Both the position numbers and the translations under genes were made by a program. The notes beneath the pieces were generated by a model. It searched no databases, was not told where the DNA came from, and saw only the letters and a program-made list of their open reading frames with translations. A DNA stretch of 64,000 nucleotides, from positions 152,637 to 216,636 of the forward strand of contig NZ_AVFL01000011.1 of the NCBI RefSeq assembly GCF_000576635.1. Direction: 5' to 3'. Source of the stretch: Skermanella stibiiresistens SB22 (GTDB taxonomy: Bacteria > Pseudomonadota > Alphaproteobacteria > Azospirillales > Azospirillaceae). This document shows positions 1-9,900 of this stretch, one piece after another (position 1 is the stretch's first letter; each line of letters begins with the position of its first letter).

Positions 1-447
1 GCCAAGAAGAACTATAACGAACTGATCCGCACCGCCGGTTTCCCGCAGAAGCCCGACGGCTCCCAGATGGTCTACCGGGCGGCGGTCAAGACCGGCGTGG
101 TCTTCGCCAACGCCCGCAACAAGACCCGCGGCAAGGAGTTCGTGAGCTTCCTCCTGCAGGAGGAGAACCTGACCCCCTATGTCGAGGGTTCGCTGGGCCG
201 CTGGTTCCCGGTGACCAAGGAAGGCCAGGAGCGGCCGTTCTGGAAGGCCGACCCGCATCGCCAGTCGGTCTACAATCAGTTCAAGGCCGGTACCGTGACG
301 TTCGAGTTCACCAAGAACTACAAGTTCACGATCCTGAACAACGAGAACGTCTGGGCCAAGGCCGCCAACCGCGTCCTCAACGAGAAGGTGCCGGTCGACA
401 AGGCGGTCGATGAGATGCTGGCCCGCGTCAAGGCCGTCGCCGGCTAA
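1..447 (+). CDS. C-terminal part of sugar ABC transporter substrate-binding protein
   Basis: The frame is open from base 1 to a TAA at 445-447, so 148 C-terminal residues are visible and the start lies outside the window. The piece has the mixed helical, basic and aromatic make-up of the C-terminal lobe of family 1 extracellular solute-binding proteins (for example VEGSLGRWFPV followed by a long terminal helix), which bind sugars in the periplasm for an ABC importer. The call rests mostly on context: two MalF/MalG-type permeases and a MalK-type ATPase follow on the same strand. The substrate cannot be named; the enolase-superfamily gene at the operon end hints at a sugar or sugar acid. Confidence 0.82.
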   Translation, partial: AKKNYNELIRTAGFPQKPDGSQMVYRAAVKTGVVFANARNKTRGKEFVSFLLQEENLTPYVEGSLGRWFPVTKEGQERPFWKADPHRQSVYNQFKAGTVTFEFTKNYKFTILNNENVWAKAANRVLNEKVPVDKAVDEMLARVKAVAG

Positions 448-471
448 GGCTTGGGCGGAAGCCGGGCCGTT

Positions 472-507
472 CGGCTCCCCGTCGCCGTGAGGGCGATGGG
501 GAAGCCG
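472..507 (+). promoter_or_regulatory. intergenic RNA hairpin between binding-protein and permease genes
   Basis: The arm CGGCTCCCCGTCGCC (472-486) pairs with GGCGATGGGGAAGCCG (492-507) around a 5-nt loop, with one bulge and one G-U pair. No T-tract follows, so it is not a standard terminator. Hairpins at this place in ABC importer operons commonly protect the upstream binding-protein mRNA or trim readthrough; that role is inferred here. Confidence 0.55.
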
Positions 508-571
508 GTCGGCCCCGGCGCCATTTCCGGCGATCCCTCAGTTTCCCTCTCCAACGAGTGCGGCGGATCCT

Positions 572-1444
572 ATGAACACGCTGACGGTTTCCGAGACGGG
601 CACCGCTACACGGCCCAAGCCCAAGGGCTGGTCGCAAACGCGGATCTGGGGCACCATCCTGCTGGTGCCCTACGTCCTGGTCTTCCTGTTCTTCGTCGTC
701 TATCCCGTCTGTTACGGCTTCTGGCTGGCGCGGGACCCGCACAACTATGTGGAGCTGTTCGAAGATCCGATCTTCGTCCGCTCCATCTTCAACACGCTCG
801 TCTTCCTGCTGATCGGCGTCAACCTCAAGATGGCCGTGGCGCTGCTGCTGTCGGGGTTCTTCCTGCATGACAGGATCTGGATCCGCTGGCTGTCGCTGAT
901 CTTCATCCTGCCTTGGGCGGTGCCGTCGATCCCGACCATCCTGTCGGTCCGGTTCATGCTCAACCCGGAATGGGGCATCATCAACCAGTTGATCTTCAGG
1001 TTGACCGCCGAGGACGGGCCGAACTGGCTCAACGATCCGACCCTGGGCCTGGCCTTCTCGATCCTGGTCCACATCTGGAAGAGCCTGCCGTTCTGGACCC
1101 TGATCCTGCTGTCCGGCCGGCTGGCGATCTCCAAGGACCTGTACGAGGCGGCCTCGGTCGATGGCGCCAGCTCGGTCCAGCAGTTCCGCTTCGTCACGTG
1201 GCCGTCGATGAAGACGCTGTACGTGACCTGCACGGTGCTGTCGATGATCTGGACACTCGGCGACTTCAACAGCGTCTACCTGCTGACCGGCGGCGGTCCG
1301 GCCGACCTGACCCACGTGCTGGCGACCCTGGGTATCCGCTACCTGCGCCTCGATCAGGTCAACCTGTCGATGGCCGCGATCGTCACGGCGCTGCCGCTGG
1401 TGCTGCCGCTGGTGTACTTCATGATGAGGCGTCTGTCCAAATGA
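572..1444 (+). CDS. sugar ABC transporter permease, MalF type
   Basis: A 290-aa inner-membrane permease of the binding-protein-dependent sugar importer family. A cytoplasmic N-terminus of about 20 residues leads into hydrophobic segments, and the EAA loop that docks the ATPase is visible near residues 190-205 (EAASVDGASSVQQF). The length matches MalF/UgpA-type subunits without the large MalF periplasmic insert. The ATG at 572 is chosen because it opens the full conserved N-terminus 124 bp after the binding-protein gene. The stop overlaps the next permease start (ATGA at 1441-1444), so translation is probably coupled. It should form a heterodimer with the next gene product. Confidence 0.93.
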   Translation: MNTLTVSETGTATRPKPKGWSQTRIWGTILLVPYVLVFLFFVVYPVCYGFWLARDPHNYVELFEDPIFVRSIFNTLVFLLIGVNLKMAVALLLSGFFLHDRIWIRWLSLIFILPWAVPSIPTILSVRFMLNPEWGIINQLIFRLTAEDGPNWLNDPTLGLAFSILVHIWKSLPFWTLILLSGRLAISKDLYEAASVDGASSVQQFRFVTWPSMKTLYVTCTVLSMIWTLGDFNSVYLLTGGGPADLTHVLATLGIRYLRLDQVNLSMAAIVTALPLVLPLVYFMMRRLSK

Positions 1445-2292
1445 AGGCGAATATCCTCAAGAACGTCACGGGCGAGGCCAAGCTCCTGCTGATCGGCATC
1501 CCGGTGCTGCTGTGGACGCTGCTGCCCATATACCATCTCGTGCTGTTCGCGATCTCGCCGCGCGACACCGCGTTCTCCGGCAAGCTCTGGCCCGACGAAC
1601 CGACGCTGCGCAATTTCCAGATCGTGCTGAACCAGGACCACTATTTCCTGATCCACTTCTGGGAACAGCTGGCCAACTCGCTGATCATCGCGGTTTCGAC
1701 CGGGGTGCTGACACTGCTGATCGCGACCTTCGCGGCCTTCGCGATCAGCCGCCTGAAGGTGGAGGGCGGACGCACGGTGATGAACCTGGCGCTGTTCACC
1801 TACTTCATCCCGGCGGCGTTCCTGGCGGTCCCGATGTACAGGACCATGGGCGTCTATGGCCTGCTAAACAGCAAGTGGGCGCTGATCCTGGCGATGGTGA
1901 CGGTCGCGACCCCCTACGCCATCTGGGTGCTCAAGCAGGCGTCGGACAAGCTGCCCTATGAATTGGACGAGGCGGCGGTGGTGGACGGCGCCTCGCCCAT
2001 GCAGCTGTTCTGGATGGTCTATCTGCCGCTGATGAAGCCGTCTCTGGTGGCTGTCGGGACCTACGCCCTGCTGCTTGCCTGGAACGAGTACCTCTACGCG
2101 TTCCTGCTGCTGTCGCGCGACACCGAGATCACGCTGCCGGTGGCGCTGGGCAACTTCCTGTCGGCCGACGATTCGCCGTGGGAACTGCTGATGACCACCG
2201 GCCTGATCTACGCGCTGCCGCCGGCCGCGATCTACTACACCTTCAAACGCTACATGGTCGGCGGCCTGACGGCCGGAGCGGTCAAGAGCTGA
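1441..2292 (+). CDS. sugar ABC transporter permease, MalG type
   Basis: A 283-aa inner-membrane permease, partner of the preceding MalF-type subunit. Six predicted membrane segments and the EAA motif near residues 177-190 (EAAVVDGASPMQLF) mark the family. The start is the ATG at 1441, inside the upstream stop codon. A longer open frame runs upstream through the previous gene but has no membrane-protein character and is discarded. The ATPase gene follows after 30 bp. Confidence 0.93.
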   Translation: MKANILKNVTGEAKLLLIGIPVLLWTLLPIYHLVLFAISPRDTAFSGKLWPDEPTLRNFQIVLNQDHYFLIHFWEQLANSLIIAVSTGVLTLLIATFAAFAISRLKVEGGRTVMNLALFTYFIPAAFLAVPMYRTMGVYGLLNSKWALILAMVTVATPYAIWVLKQASDKLPYELDEAAVVDGASPMQLFWMVYLPLMKPSLVAVGTYALLLAWNEYLYAFLLLSRDTEITLPVALGNFLSADDSPWELLMTTGLIYALPPAAIYYTFKRYMVGGLTAGAVKS

Positions 2293-2322
2293 ACGCGTCC
2301 CCCGACAAAGAGGAATTCCGCT

Positions 2323-3387
<1,065 letters not shown>

Positions 3388-3435
3388 GGAACGAAGGGTC
3401 GGGCCGAACCGCACAGCACTGGATAGAAAAGCACA

Positions 3436-4524
3436 ATGGCAAAGCTGACTTCCATCACCCCCGGCTTCTACCGCATCCCCCTGCCGGTGGTGTTGAGCGA
3501 TAGCACCCACGGCGAGATCAAGGCCTTCGAGCTGAACACCGTCCGCCTGCGCGACGCCGATGGAGAGGAAGGCGTCGGCTACACCTTCACCGTTGGCCGC
3601 AACGGCGCCGCGATCGACGCCGTGCTGACGCGCGAGATGACCGAGTTGATGGCCGGCGAGGACGCCGACGCGATCGAGCGGCTGTGGCTGAAGGCGTGGT
3701 GGGCGCTGCACTACGGCGGCCGCGGGGGACCGACGGTGCTGGCCATCTCGGCGTTCGACATGGCGCTGTGGGACCTCAAGGCGCGGCGGGCCGGGCTGCC
3801 GCTCTGGCGGCTGCTCGGCGGCTACGATCCCCGCGTGCCCTGCTACGCCGGTGGCATCGACCTGGACCTGCCGCTCGACGCCTTGCTGCGCCAAACCGAC
3901 GGCAACCTGGACAAGGGCTTCCGCGCGATCAAGATGAAGGTCGGCCGCAAGGACCTGTTCGAGGATGTCGAGCGGATCGCCGCGATGCGCGAGCACCTGG
4001 GCCGGGGATTCCCCCTGATGGTCGACGCGAACATGAAATGGGGCGTGGACGAGGCGATCCGCGCCGCCCGCGCTTTCCAGCCCTACGACCTGACGTGGTT
4101 GGAAGAGCCGACCATCCCCGACGACCCCGCCGGCCACGCGCGGATCGTCCGCGAGGGCGGCCTGCCGATCGCGGCGGGCGAGAACCTGCGCAGCCTGTGG
4201 GAGTTCAAGCTCTACATCGCGGGCGGCGGCGTGACCTATCCCGAGCCGGACGTCACCAACTGCGGCGGCGTCACGCCGTTCATGAAGATCGCCCACTTGG
4301 CGGAGGCCTTCAACCTGCCGGTGACCAGCCACGGCGCCCATGACGTGACCGTCCACCTGCTGGCCGCCTGCCCGAACCGCTCCTATCTGGAAGCCCACGG
4401 CTTCGGCCTGGAGCGCTACATCGCCGAGCCCCTGCGGGTCGAGGACGGCGTCGCGGTGGCGCCCGAGCGGCCGGGACATGGCATCGCGTTCGACTGGAGC
4501 GGTCTGGAGAAGATCAGGGCCTGA
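3436..4524 (+). CDS. mandelate racemase/muconate lactonizing enzyme family (enolase superfamily) acid-sugar dehydratase or racemase
   Basis: A 362-aa cytoplasmic enzyme of the enolase superfamily, which abstracts the proton alpha to a carboxylate using Mg2+. The K-x-K catalytic motif is at K166/K168 (AIKMKVG). The metal ligands appear to be D197 (VDAN), E223 (LEEP) and E249 (AGEN), with a general-base histidine at H299 (SHGAHD), as in the mandelate racemase/sugar-acid dehydratase subgroup. It lies 48 bp after the ATPase gene and probably acts on the imported compound, such as an aldonate or glucarate-like acid; the exact substrate is not readable. The ribosome site is weak. The gene ends 15 bp from the convergent entA. 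Confidence 0.9.
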   Translation: MAKLTSITPGFYRIPLPVVLSDSTHGEIKAFELNTVRLRDADGEEGVGYTFTVGRNGAAIDAVLTREMTELMAGEDADAIERLWLKAWWALHYGGRGGPTVLAISAFDMALWDLKARRAGLPLWRLLGGYDPRVPCYAGGIDLDLPLDALLRQTDGNLDKGFRAIKMKVGRKDLFEDVERIAAMREHLGRGFPLMVDANMKWGVDEAIRAARAFQPYDLTWLEEPTIPDDPAGHARIVREGGLPIAAGENLRSLWEFKLYIAGGGVTYPEPDVTNCGGVTPFMKIAHLAEAFNLPVTSHGAHDVTVHLLAACPNRSYLEAHGFGLERYIAEPLRVEDGVAVAPERPGHGIAFDWSGLEKIRA

Positions 4525-4539
4525 GTTTCGGCGGCGGGC

Positions 4540-5301
4540 TCACGCGTCCAGCGTGGCGCCGCCATCGACCCGCAGGTCGTGAAGGGTGATGTGGCGGGCC
4601 CGGTCCGACACCAGGAAGACGACGGCGTCGGCGATGTCCTCCGGTGTCGCGATCCGCCTCAGCGGTATGCCGAGCCGATGGGCTTCGAGCGAGCCGGCGA
4701 TGACGCGGTCGGGGCCTGACGCGTCGGTCCAAAGCTGGCGCTGCATGTCGGTGTCGGTCGAGCCGGGCGAGACGATGTTGCAGCGGATGCCGTGATCGGC
4801 CAATTCCAGGCCCAGGCATCGCGTGAACATGGTCGACGCGGCCTTGGACGCGGCGTAGGCCGCCATGTGGACGCGGGGAACCGCCGCGGCGTTGGAGCTG
4901 ACCGTAACCACCGCGCCCGACCGGCGTTGGATCATCCCGCGGGTCACGGCGCGCGAGACGTGGAAGACGCCGGTGGTGTTGACGGCGAAGGTGGCGACCC
5001 AATCCTCGGCGGTCAGGTCCTGGACTGGGCCCAGGCGCAGGATGCCGGCGACGTTGACCAGGATGGCGATCGGCCCAAGGTCCCGCTCGACCCGCTGGAC
5101 GGTGGCCTCCACCGCGGCGGCGTCGGTGATGTCGGTGACGATCGGCGTCACGGCGGGTGTATCGGACCAGCGGTCGGCGAGGGCGCCCGCGTCCCGGTCC
5201 AGCGCCGCGACGCGGGCCTCCTGATCTGACAGGGCTTGGACGACGGCGGCGCCGATGCCGCGCGCGGCGCCGGTCACGAGGGCGATTCGGTTGTGGGGCA
5301 T
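4540..5301 (-). CDS. entA: 2,3-dihydro-2,3-dihydroxybenzoate dehydrogenase (EntA-type SDR)
   Basis: A 253-aa short-chain dehydrogenase. The NAD-binding glycine motif TGAARGIG is at residues 10-17, followed by NVAG, the catalytic serine in [11 protein letters not shown] and YAASK. The AAVPR-type segment and the setting among entC, entE and entB support EntA, which oxidises 2,3-dihydro-DHB to 2,3-dihydroxybenzoate. The ATG at 5301 is chosen because it directly precedes the Rossmann fold; the frame stays open further upstream but inside the neighbouring gene. It is the last gene of the siderophore operon, 5 bp after the reductase gene. Confidence 0.9.
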   Translation of the reverse strand: MPHNRIALVTGAARGIGAAVVQALSDQEARVAALDRDAGALADRWSDTPAVTPIVTDITDAAAVEATVQRVERDLGPIAILVNVAGILRLGPVQDLTAEDWVATFAVNTTGVFHVSRAVTRGMIQRRSGAVVTVSSNAAAVPRVHMAAYAASKAASTMFTRCLGLELADHGIRCNIVSPGSTDTDMQRQLWTDASGPDRVIAGSLEAHRLGIPLRRIATPEDIADAVVFLVSDRARHITLHDLRVDGGATLDA

Positions 5302-5306
5302 CGCCG

Positions 5307-6137
5307 TCAATCCATGGTGTCCATGATGCGGTGCCGTTCCTCGTGGTAGCCTTCCTCCGTCAGGCTGGCCTTCCAATAGGGCACCGCGTAGATCGCGTTC
5401 CGGTCCAGGCCGCGTTCGCGGCGCAGATAGTCCCGGATGGCGACCACGGCGCCGCTCTCCCCGGCGATCGTGGCGGAGAGGGTGCCGTCGGGCCAAGGCA
5501 TGGCGCGCACCGCCTGTTCCAGCAGGTCGGCGCGGTCGTTGCCCGCTTCATCCCGGTGAAGCCAGTGGATGGTGACCTGGGACGCCGTGTCGATCCGCTG
5601 CCGCTCGCCGGCGTCTGGCACCTCGATGAAGGCGTGACCGCGGGCGGCGGCCGGCAGGGATTCCAGCGCCGCGGCGATAGCGGGAAGGGCGGACATGTCG
5701 CCCGCCATGACATGCCAGTCGGCGTCGCGGATCACCCGGTCGGGTCCGGCTGGTCCGGCCAGTCCGATGAAGTTTCCCGGCTTGGCCGCCGCCGCCCAGG
5801 ACGAGGCGGGACCCGCGTCGTCATGCAGCACGAAGTCGATCTCCAACTCACCGCGGCCGGCGTGATGGCGGCGGACGGTGTAGGTCCTGGTGATGGGGCG
5901 CTGATCGCGCGGCGGCCAGACGGGACCTTTCGGGCCCAGGGTCGGCAATACGGGCCTGTCTTGCCCGGCGAGCGGCAGGAAGACCTTGATGTGCGATCCG
6001 TCCGATCCCTCGGGGAAACCCGCCATGTCGGCGCCACCCAGCGTGACGCGCAGCATGCGCGGCGTCACCCGCGTGGCGCTAAGCACCTGCAGCAGCCGGG
6101 GCGGCGTTCGGCGGGGGGCGGTCTCCACCTCCGTCAT
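5307..6137 (-). CDS. siderophore-interacting protein (FAD-dependent ferric-siderophore reductase)
   Basis: A 276-aa cytoplasmic flavoprotein of the ViuB/SIP family that reduces ferric-siderophore and frees iron. The N-terminal FAD-binding barrel shows the RTYTVRR motif at about residues 78-84 and the C-terminal half is the NAD(P)H-binding domain. The ATG at 6137 overlaps the methyltransferase stop (ATGA), so translation is likely coupled. Its position in the catechol operon fits intracellular iron release from the siderophore made and imported here. Confidence 0.93.
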   Translation of the reverse strand: MTEVETAPRRTPPRLLQVLSATRVTPRMLRVTLGGADMAGFPEGSDGSHIKVFLPLAGQDRPVLPTLGPKGPVWPPRDQRPITRTYTVRRHHAGRGELEIDFVLHDDAGPASSWAAAAKPGNFIGLAGPAGPDRVIRDADWHVMAGDMSALPAIAAALESLPAAARGHAFIEVPDAGERQRIDTASQVTIHWLHRDEAGNDRADLLEQAVRAMPWPDGTLSATIAGESGAVVAIRDYLRRERGLDRNAIYAVPYWKASLTEEGYHEERHRIMDTMD

Positions 6138-6955
6138 CGCTTGTGTCCAACCGCGGTGAAGCCGGTGACGGCGCTGAAGAACAGCCCGTCGGCGTCCGCT
6201 TGCCGCAAGTGGTCGAGCCAGCCGTCCGCCTCCCCGTTCAGGGCCCGGGCGGCGGCCTCCAAGCCGTAGAACTGGTTGGCGGTGGCGAAGTCGGTCAGGA
6301 CCAGGGTGGAGGTGTCGGCGATCTCGACCCGCTCCAGCCCGGCCCTACGGAACAGCCGATACAGTTCCCGGCCGGCCCAGCCGTTCAGCACGACCCGGTC
6401 GAAATGACCTTGAATCACCCGCCGTGTCAGGTCCCGGCCGGGACCGTCGATGATCAGGGTGTCCCAGTCCGGCTCGCGCACCAGCACCCGGCCGCCCGGC
6501 CGCGTGACGCGGATCATCTCCGCCAGCGCCCGTTCGCGGTCGCGCAGGTGCATGAAGACGCGGTCGGCGCGGCAGCCGTCGAAACCGCCATCCGGGAAGT
6601 CCAGCCGATGGACATCGCCGGCCGTGAACTCGACCGCCGCCGTCTCGGCCGTCACGCGCGTCCGGGCCTCGTCGATCAAGGATTGGGAATGGTCGAGGCC
6701 GACCACCCTGCCACCGTCGCCGACCATCGCGGCCATGGCCAGCGCGTCGTCGCCGGTGCCGCAGCCGATATCCAGGATGCGCGATCCGGGTCCGACGCCG
6801 AGAAGCCGATACGTGCGCTGCTTATAACGCCGCATCTCGGATTGCGCCGTGACGCGGTCCAGGTAATCGACGAAGTAGCCGGGCGCCGCCGAGCCTTCGA
6901 TGTCGCTCCAGTCGGGGGACTGGTTCTCGGCTGGATGTGCTGGGGAGGCGGTCAT
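6134..6955 (-). CDS. class I SAM-dependent methyltransferase in the siderophore operon
   Basis: A 273-aa methyltransferase. The SAM-binding motif I ILDIGCGTGDDA lies near residues 58-69, with VVGLDHS after it and a Methyltransf_11-type core. The ATG at 6955 overlaps the NRPS stop and this gene's stop overlaps the next start, so it belongs to the operon. The standard enterobactin and bacillibactin sets have no such gene, so it may methylate the siderophore, an intermediate or a carboxylate; this is inference. It could also be a small-molecule methyltransferase unrelated to the product. The open frame continues about 320 codons upstream, antisense-like within the NRPS gene, and is not coding. 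Confidence 0.88.
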   Translation of the reverse strand: MTASPAHPAENQSPDWSDIEGSAAPGYFVDYLDRVTAQSEMRRYKQRTYRLLGVGPGSRILDIGCGTGDDALAMAAMVGDGGRVVGLDHSQSLIDEARTRVTAETAAVEFTAGDVHRLDFPDGGFDGCRADRVFMHLRDRERALAEMIRVTRPGGRVLVREPDWDTLIIDGPGRDLTRRVIQGHFDRVVLNGWAGRELYRLFRRAGLERVEIADTSTLVLTDFATANQFYGLEAAARALNGEADGWLDHLRQADADGLFFSAVTGFTAVGHKR

Positions 6956-9900
6956 TGGAAGCTCTTTCCGGGGAGGGGGCGCCGCTCGATCCGCGCCGCG
7001 AGGTGGCGGCAAATCTCGGCGAGTGGCGCCGGCTTCAGCATGGCGGGATGCGCGCAGTCGAGGTCGACGTTGTCGATCCGGCCATCGACATGCGGCTGCC
7101 AGGCCCGCCACGACAGCCAGGTTTCCGGGCGCGGAACGGCGGCGGTGAAGAACAGGGGATCGCCGCGGAAACGTCCATGGCGGGCGCCGCGCAGCAGGTT
7201 GATCATGGTGGACGTGACCGTGATCAGGCGGTCCAGCCGTTCCGCGTCCAGCGAGGCGAGGGGGCCGCCCTCCGCCCGAAGCAGTGTCAGGGCGCCGGCG
7301 CGGTCCAAGGCGGCATCGCGGAGCGCCGTCCTGTCGTGGCCCGCGACGTTGAGCAAGGCCGCCAGGGCGTCTCGCTCGCCGGGCGGGCCAAGATGCGACC
7401 ATTGCTCCGACGGATAGGCGTCCAGCATCGCCAGCAGCGCCACCTCCTGTCCATCGGCTTGCAGTTGGACGGCCATCGCATGGGCGATCACGCCGCCAGC
7501 CGACCAGCCCAGCAGGTGGTAGGCGCCGGTCGGCTGGAGCCGGCGGATTTCCGCCACGTAGTCGAGCGCCAACGCCTCCAGGCTGGTCGGCGGGGGCTCG
7601 TCCGCCTCCAAGCCGCGCGCCTGGATGCCGTGGATCGGCTGGTCCGGCAGCAGCTTCGCCATGGCCAGATAGCACCAGGCCATGCCACCGGCGGGATGCA
7701 CGCAGAACAGCGTTGGCCGGGTGGCTTCCGGAGGTCCGGTGTCGAGGAACCCGGCCAGCGCCGCCACGGTGGAGTGCTGGAACAGGGCCGCGACCGGGAC
7801 GTCGCGACCGATCCGGACGGAGAGCCGGTTGGCCGCCTGGATGGCCTGGAGCGATTGGCCGCCCAGTTCGAAGAAGTCGTCGGATGATCCGATGTCCGCA
7901 TGGCCGAGGACATCCCGCCAAACCTCACCGACGATCCGTTCCATCTTCGTCATCACGGGCGGCGTCAGGGCGGGCGGGGAGGCATCCTCGGCGTTGATGC
8001 CGGGCGCCTCGCGCAGCGCCGAGCGGTCGATCTTGCCGTTGGCGTTGCGGGGCAGGCGGTTGGTGAACACGAAGCCGGCCGGGATCACGCTTGCGGGCAG
8101 CGCTTGGCGCAGGTGGTGGCGCAGGGTTTCCAAGGCCGGCGGCGGCTGGTCGGCCACGACATGCGCGGACAGGCGCCGGGCGCCTCCCGGCAGGATGTGG
8201 CCGACCACGGCGGCCTCGCGGATGCCGGGACAGGCGAGCAGCGCCGCCTCGATCTCCTGCGGCGCCACGCGGTGGCCGCTGATCTTGAACTCGTCATCGA
8301 CCCGGCCGACGAACACCAGCCGGCCATCGCCGCCGAGCCGCACCAGATCGCCGGTGCGGTAGGCGCGTGTCGTGCCGAGCGCTCCGCCCAGCGTGACGAA
8401 GCGCTCATCGGTGCGTTCCGGGCGTCCGAGATACCCCTCGGCCAGGGCGCCGCCGACCAGATGAAGTTCGCCGACGCCGCCGCGCCGGACCGGCCGTTCG
8501 TCGCCGTCGAGCACCGTCGCCCACATTCCCGGCAAGGGCAGGCCGATCGGGATGTCCTCGCCCGGTGGCGGAGCGCCGGAGCCGGCGAGGGTCGCGACCG
8601 TAGCGACCACCGTCGCCTCCGTCGGACCATAGGTGTTCAGCAGCGTGACGGCGGACCCCACCGCCTCGCGCCAGCGCCGCACGGGTTCCGCGAGAGCCGC
8701 CTCGCCCCCGATGATGACCAGCCGCACCGACGGCGGCAAAGGTGCGGCACCCGACGCGACGGCGTGGGTCAGCTCGTTCCAGTACGCCGTCGGCAGGTCG
8801 AGCACGGTGACGCCGTGCCGTGCCACGGCGTCCACGAACCGGGGCAGGGACCCGATCATCGCGTCGGTGCGGAGCACCAGGACGGCGCCGGCGCACAAGG
8901 TCAGGAGGATCTCCTCGACGCTGGCGTCGAAGTGCAGGGGCGCGAACTGAAGCACCCGGTCGTCGCGGGTGATGCCGTAGCGCGCGGTGGCGCCCGCGAC
9001 GAAGTGATCGAGCGCCCGCCGGCTGATCATCACACCGTTCGGAAGCCCGGTGGAACCGGAGGTGTAAATGACATAGGCGAGGCTTTCGGCCGGCAGGATC
9101 GGCCCGAAACCGGCGTCGAGCGCCGTGATCGCCAATTCCGGCCCGATCAGCAGGGTGGGGGCGGCGTCCTTGAGGATGGCGGCGTCGCGGGCCTCCGGCC
9201 CCTCGGGGTTGAGCGGTAGGTAGGCCGCTCCCACCAGCATGACACCCAGGATCGCGACGACCCAATCCGGGCCGCGCGGCATCCGGATCGCGATCAACTG
9301 GCCGGGTCCCGCACCCTGCTCCGCCAGCCGCCCAGCGAGGTCGGCCGCCGCCCGGACCAATTGGCCATAGGTCAGTTCCGTTCCGTCCTGGACCACCGCC
9401 AGGGCCTCGGGGCGGAGGCGGGCTTGTTCGGTGATCATGTCGAGTACCGCGCGCGCCGCTCCGGGCAAAGGGCCGCCATCCAGGATCGGTGTCCTCGGCG
9501 CCAGCCGCGCCACCTCCGCCGGCCGGTCAGACGACCGGATCGAGTTGGTCAGGAAGTCGATGAACTCCCGGCGCAGGTCCGCCAGCTCAACCGCGTCGTA
9601 ACACGCCGGATTGGCGTCGAAGTCGATGCGCGGTCCCGTTCCGTCGGAGCGGCTGTAAACGCCGATCGACAAGTCCTCCACCGGTCCGGCGGAGATGTTG
9701 TGGGCGGTGCCGGGATGGCCGTCGAACCGCAGGTGATAGTCGAACGGCATGATGTTGACGACGGGGCCGAACAACCGGCGCTGGCCGTTCAGCATCTTCC
9801 AGTCCCGGCGGATCTGTTCGTGCCGGTAGCGCTGGTGGGGGCGGATCAGCCGCAGTTCCTCCGCCACCTGACGCGTCAGGCCGGACAGGCTGAAGCCCGG

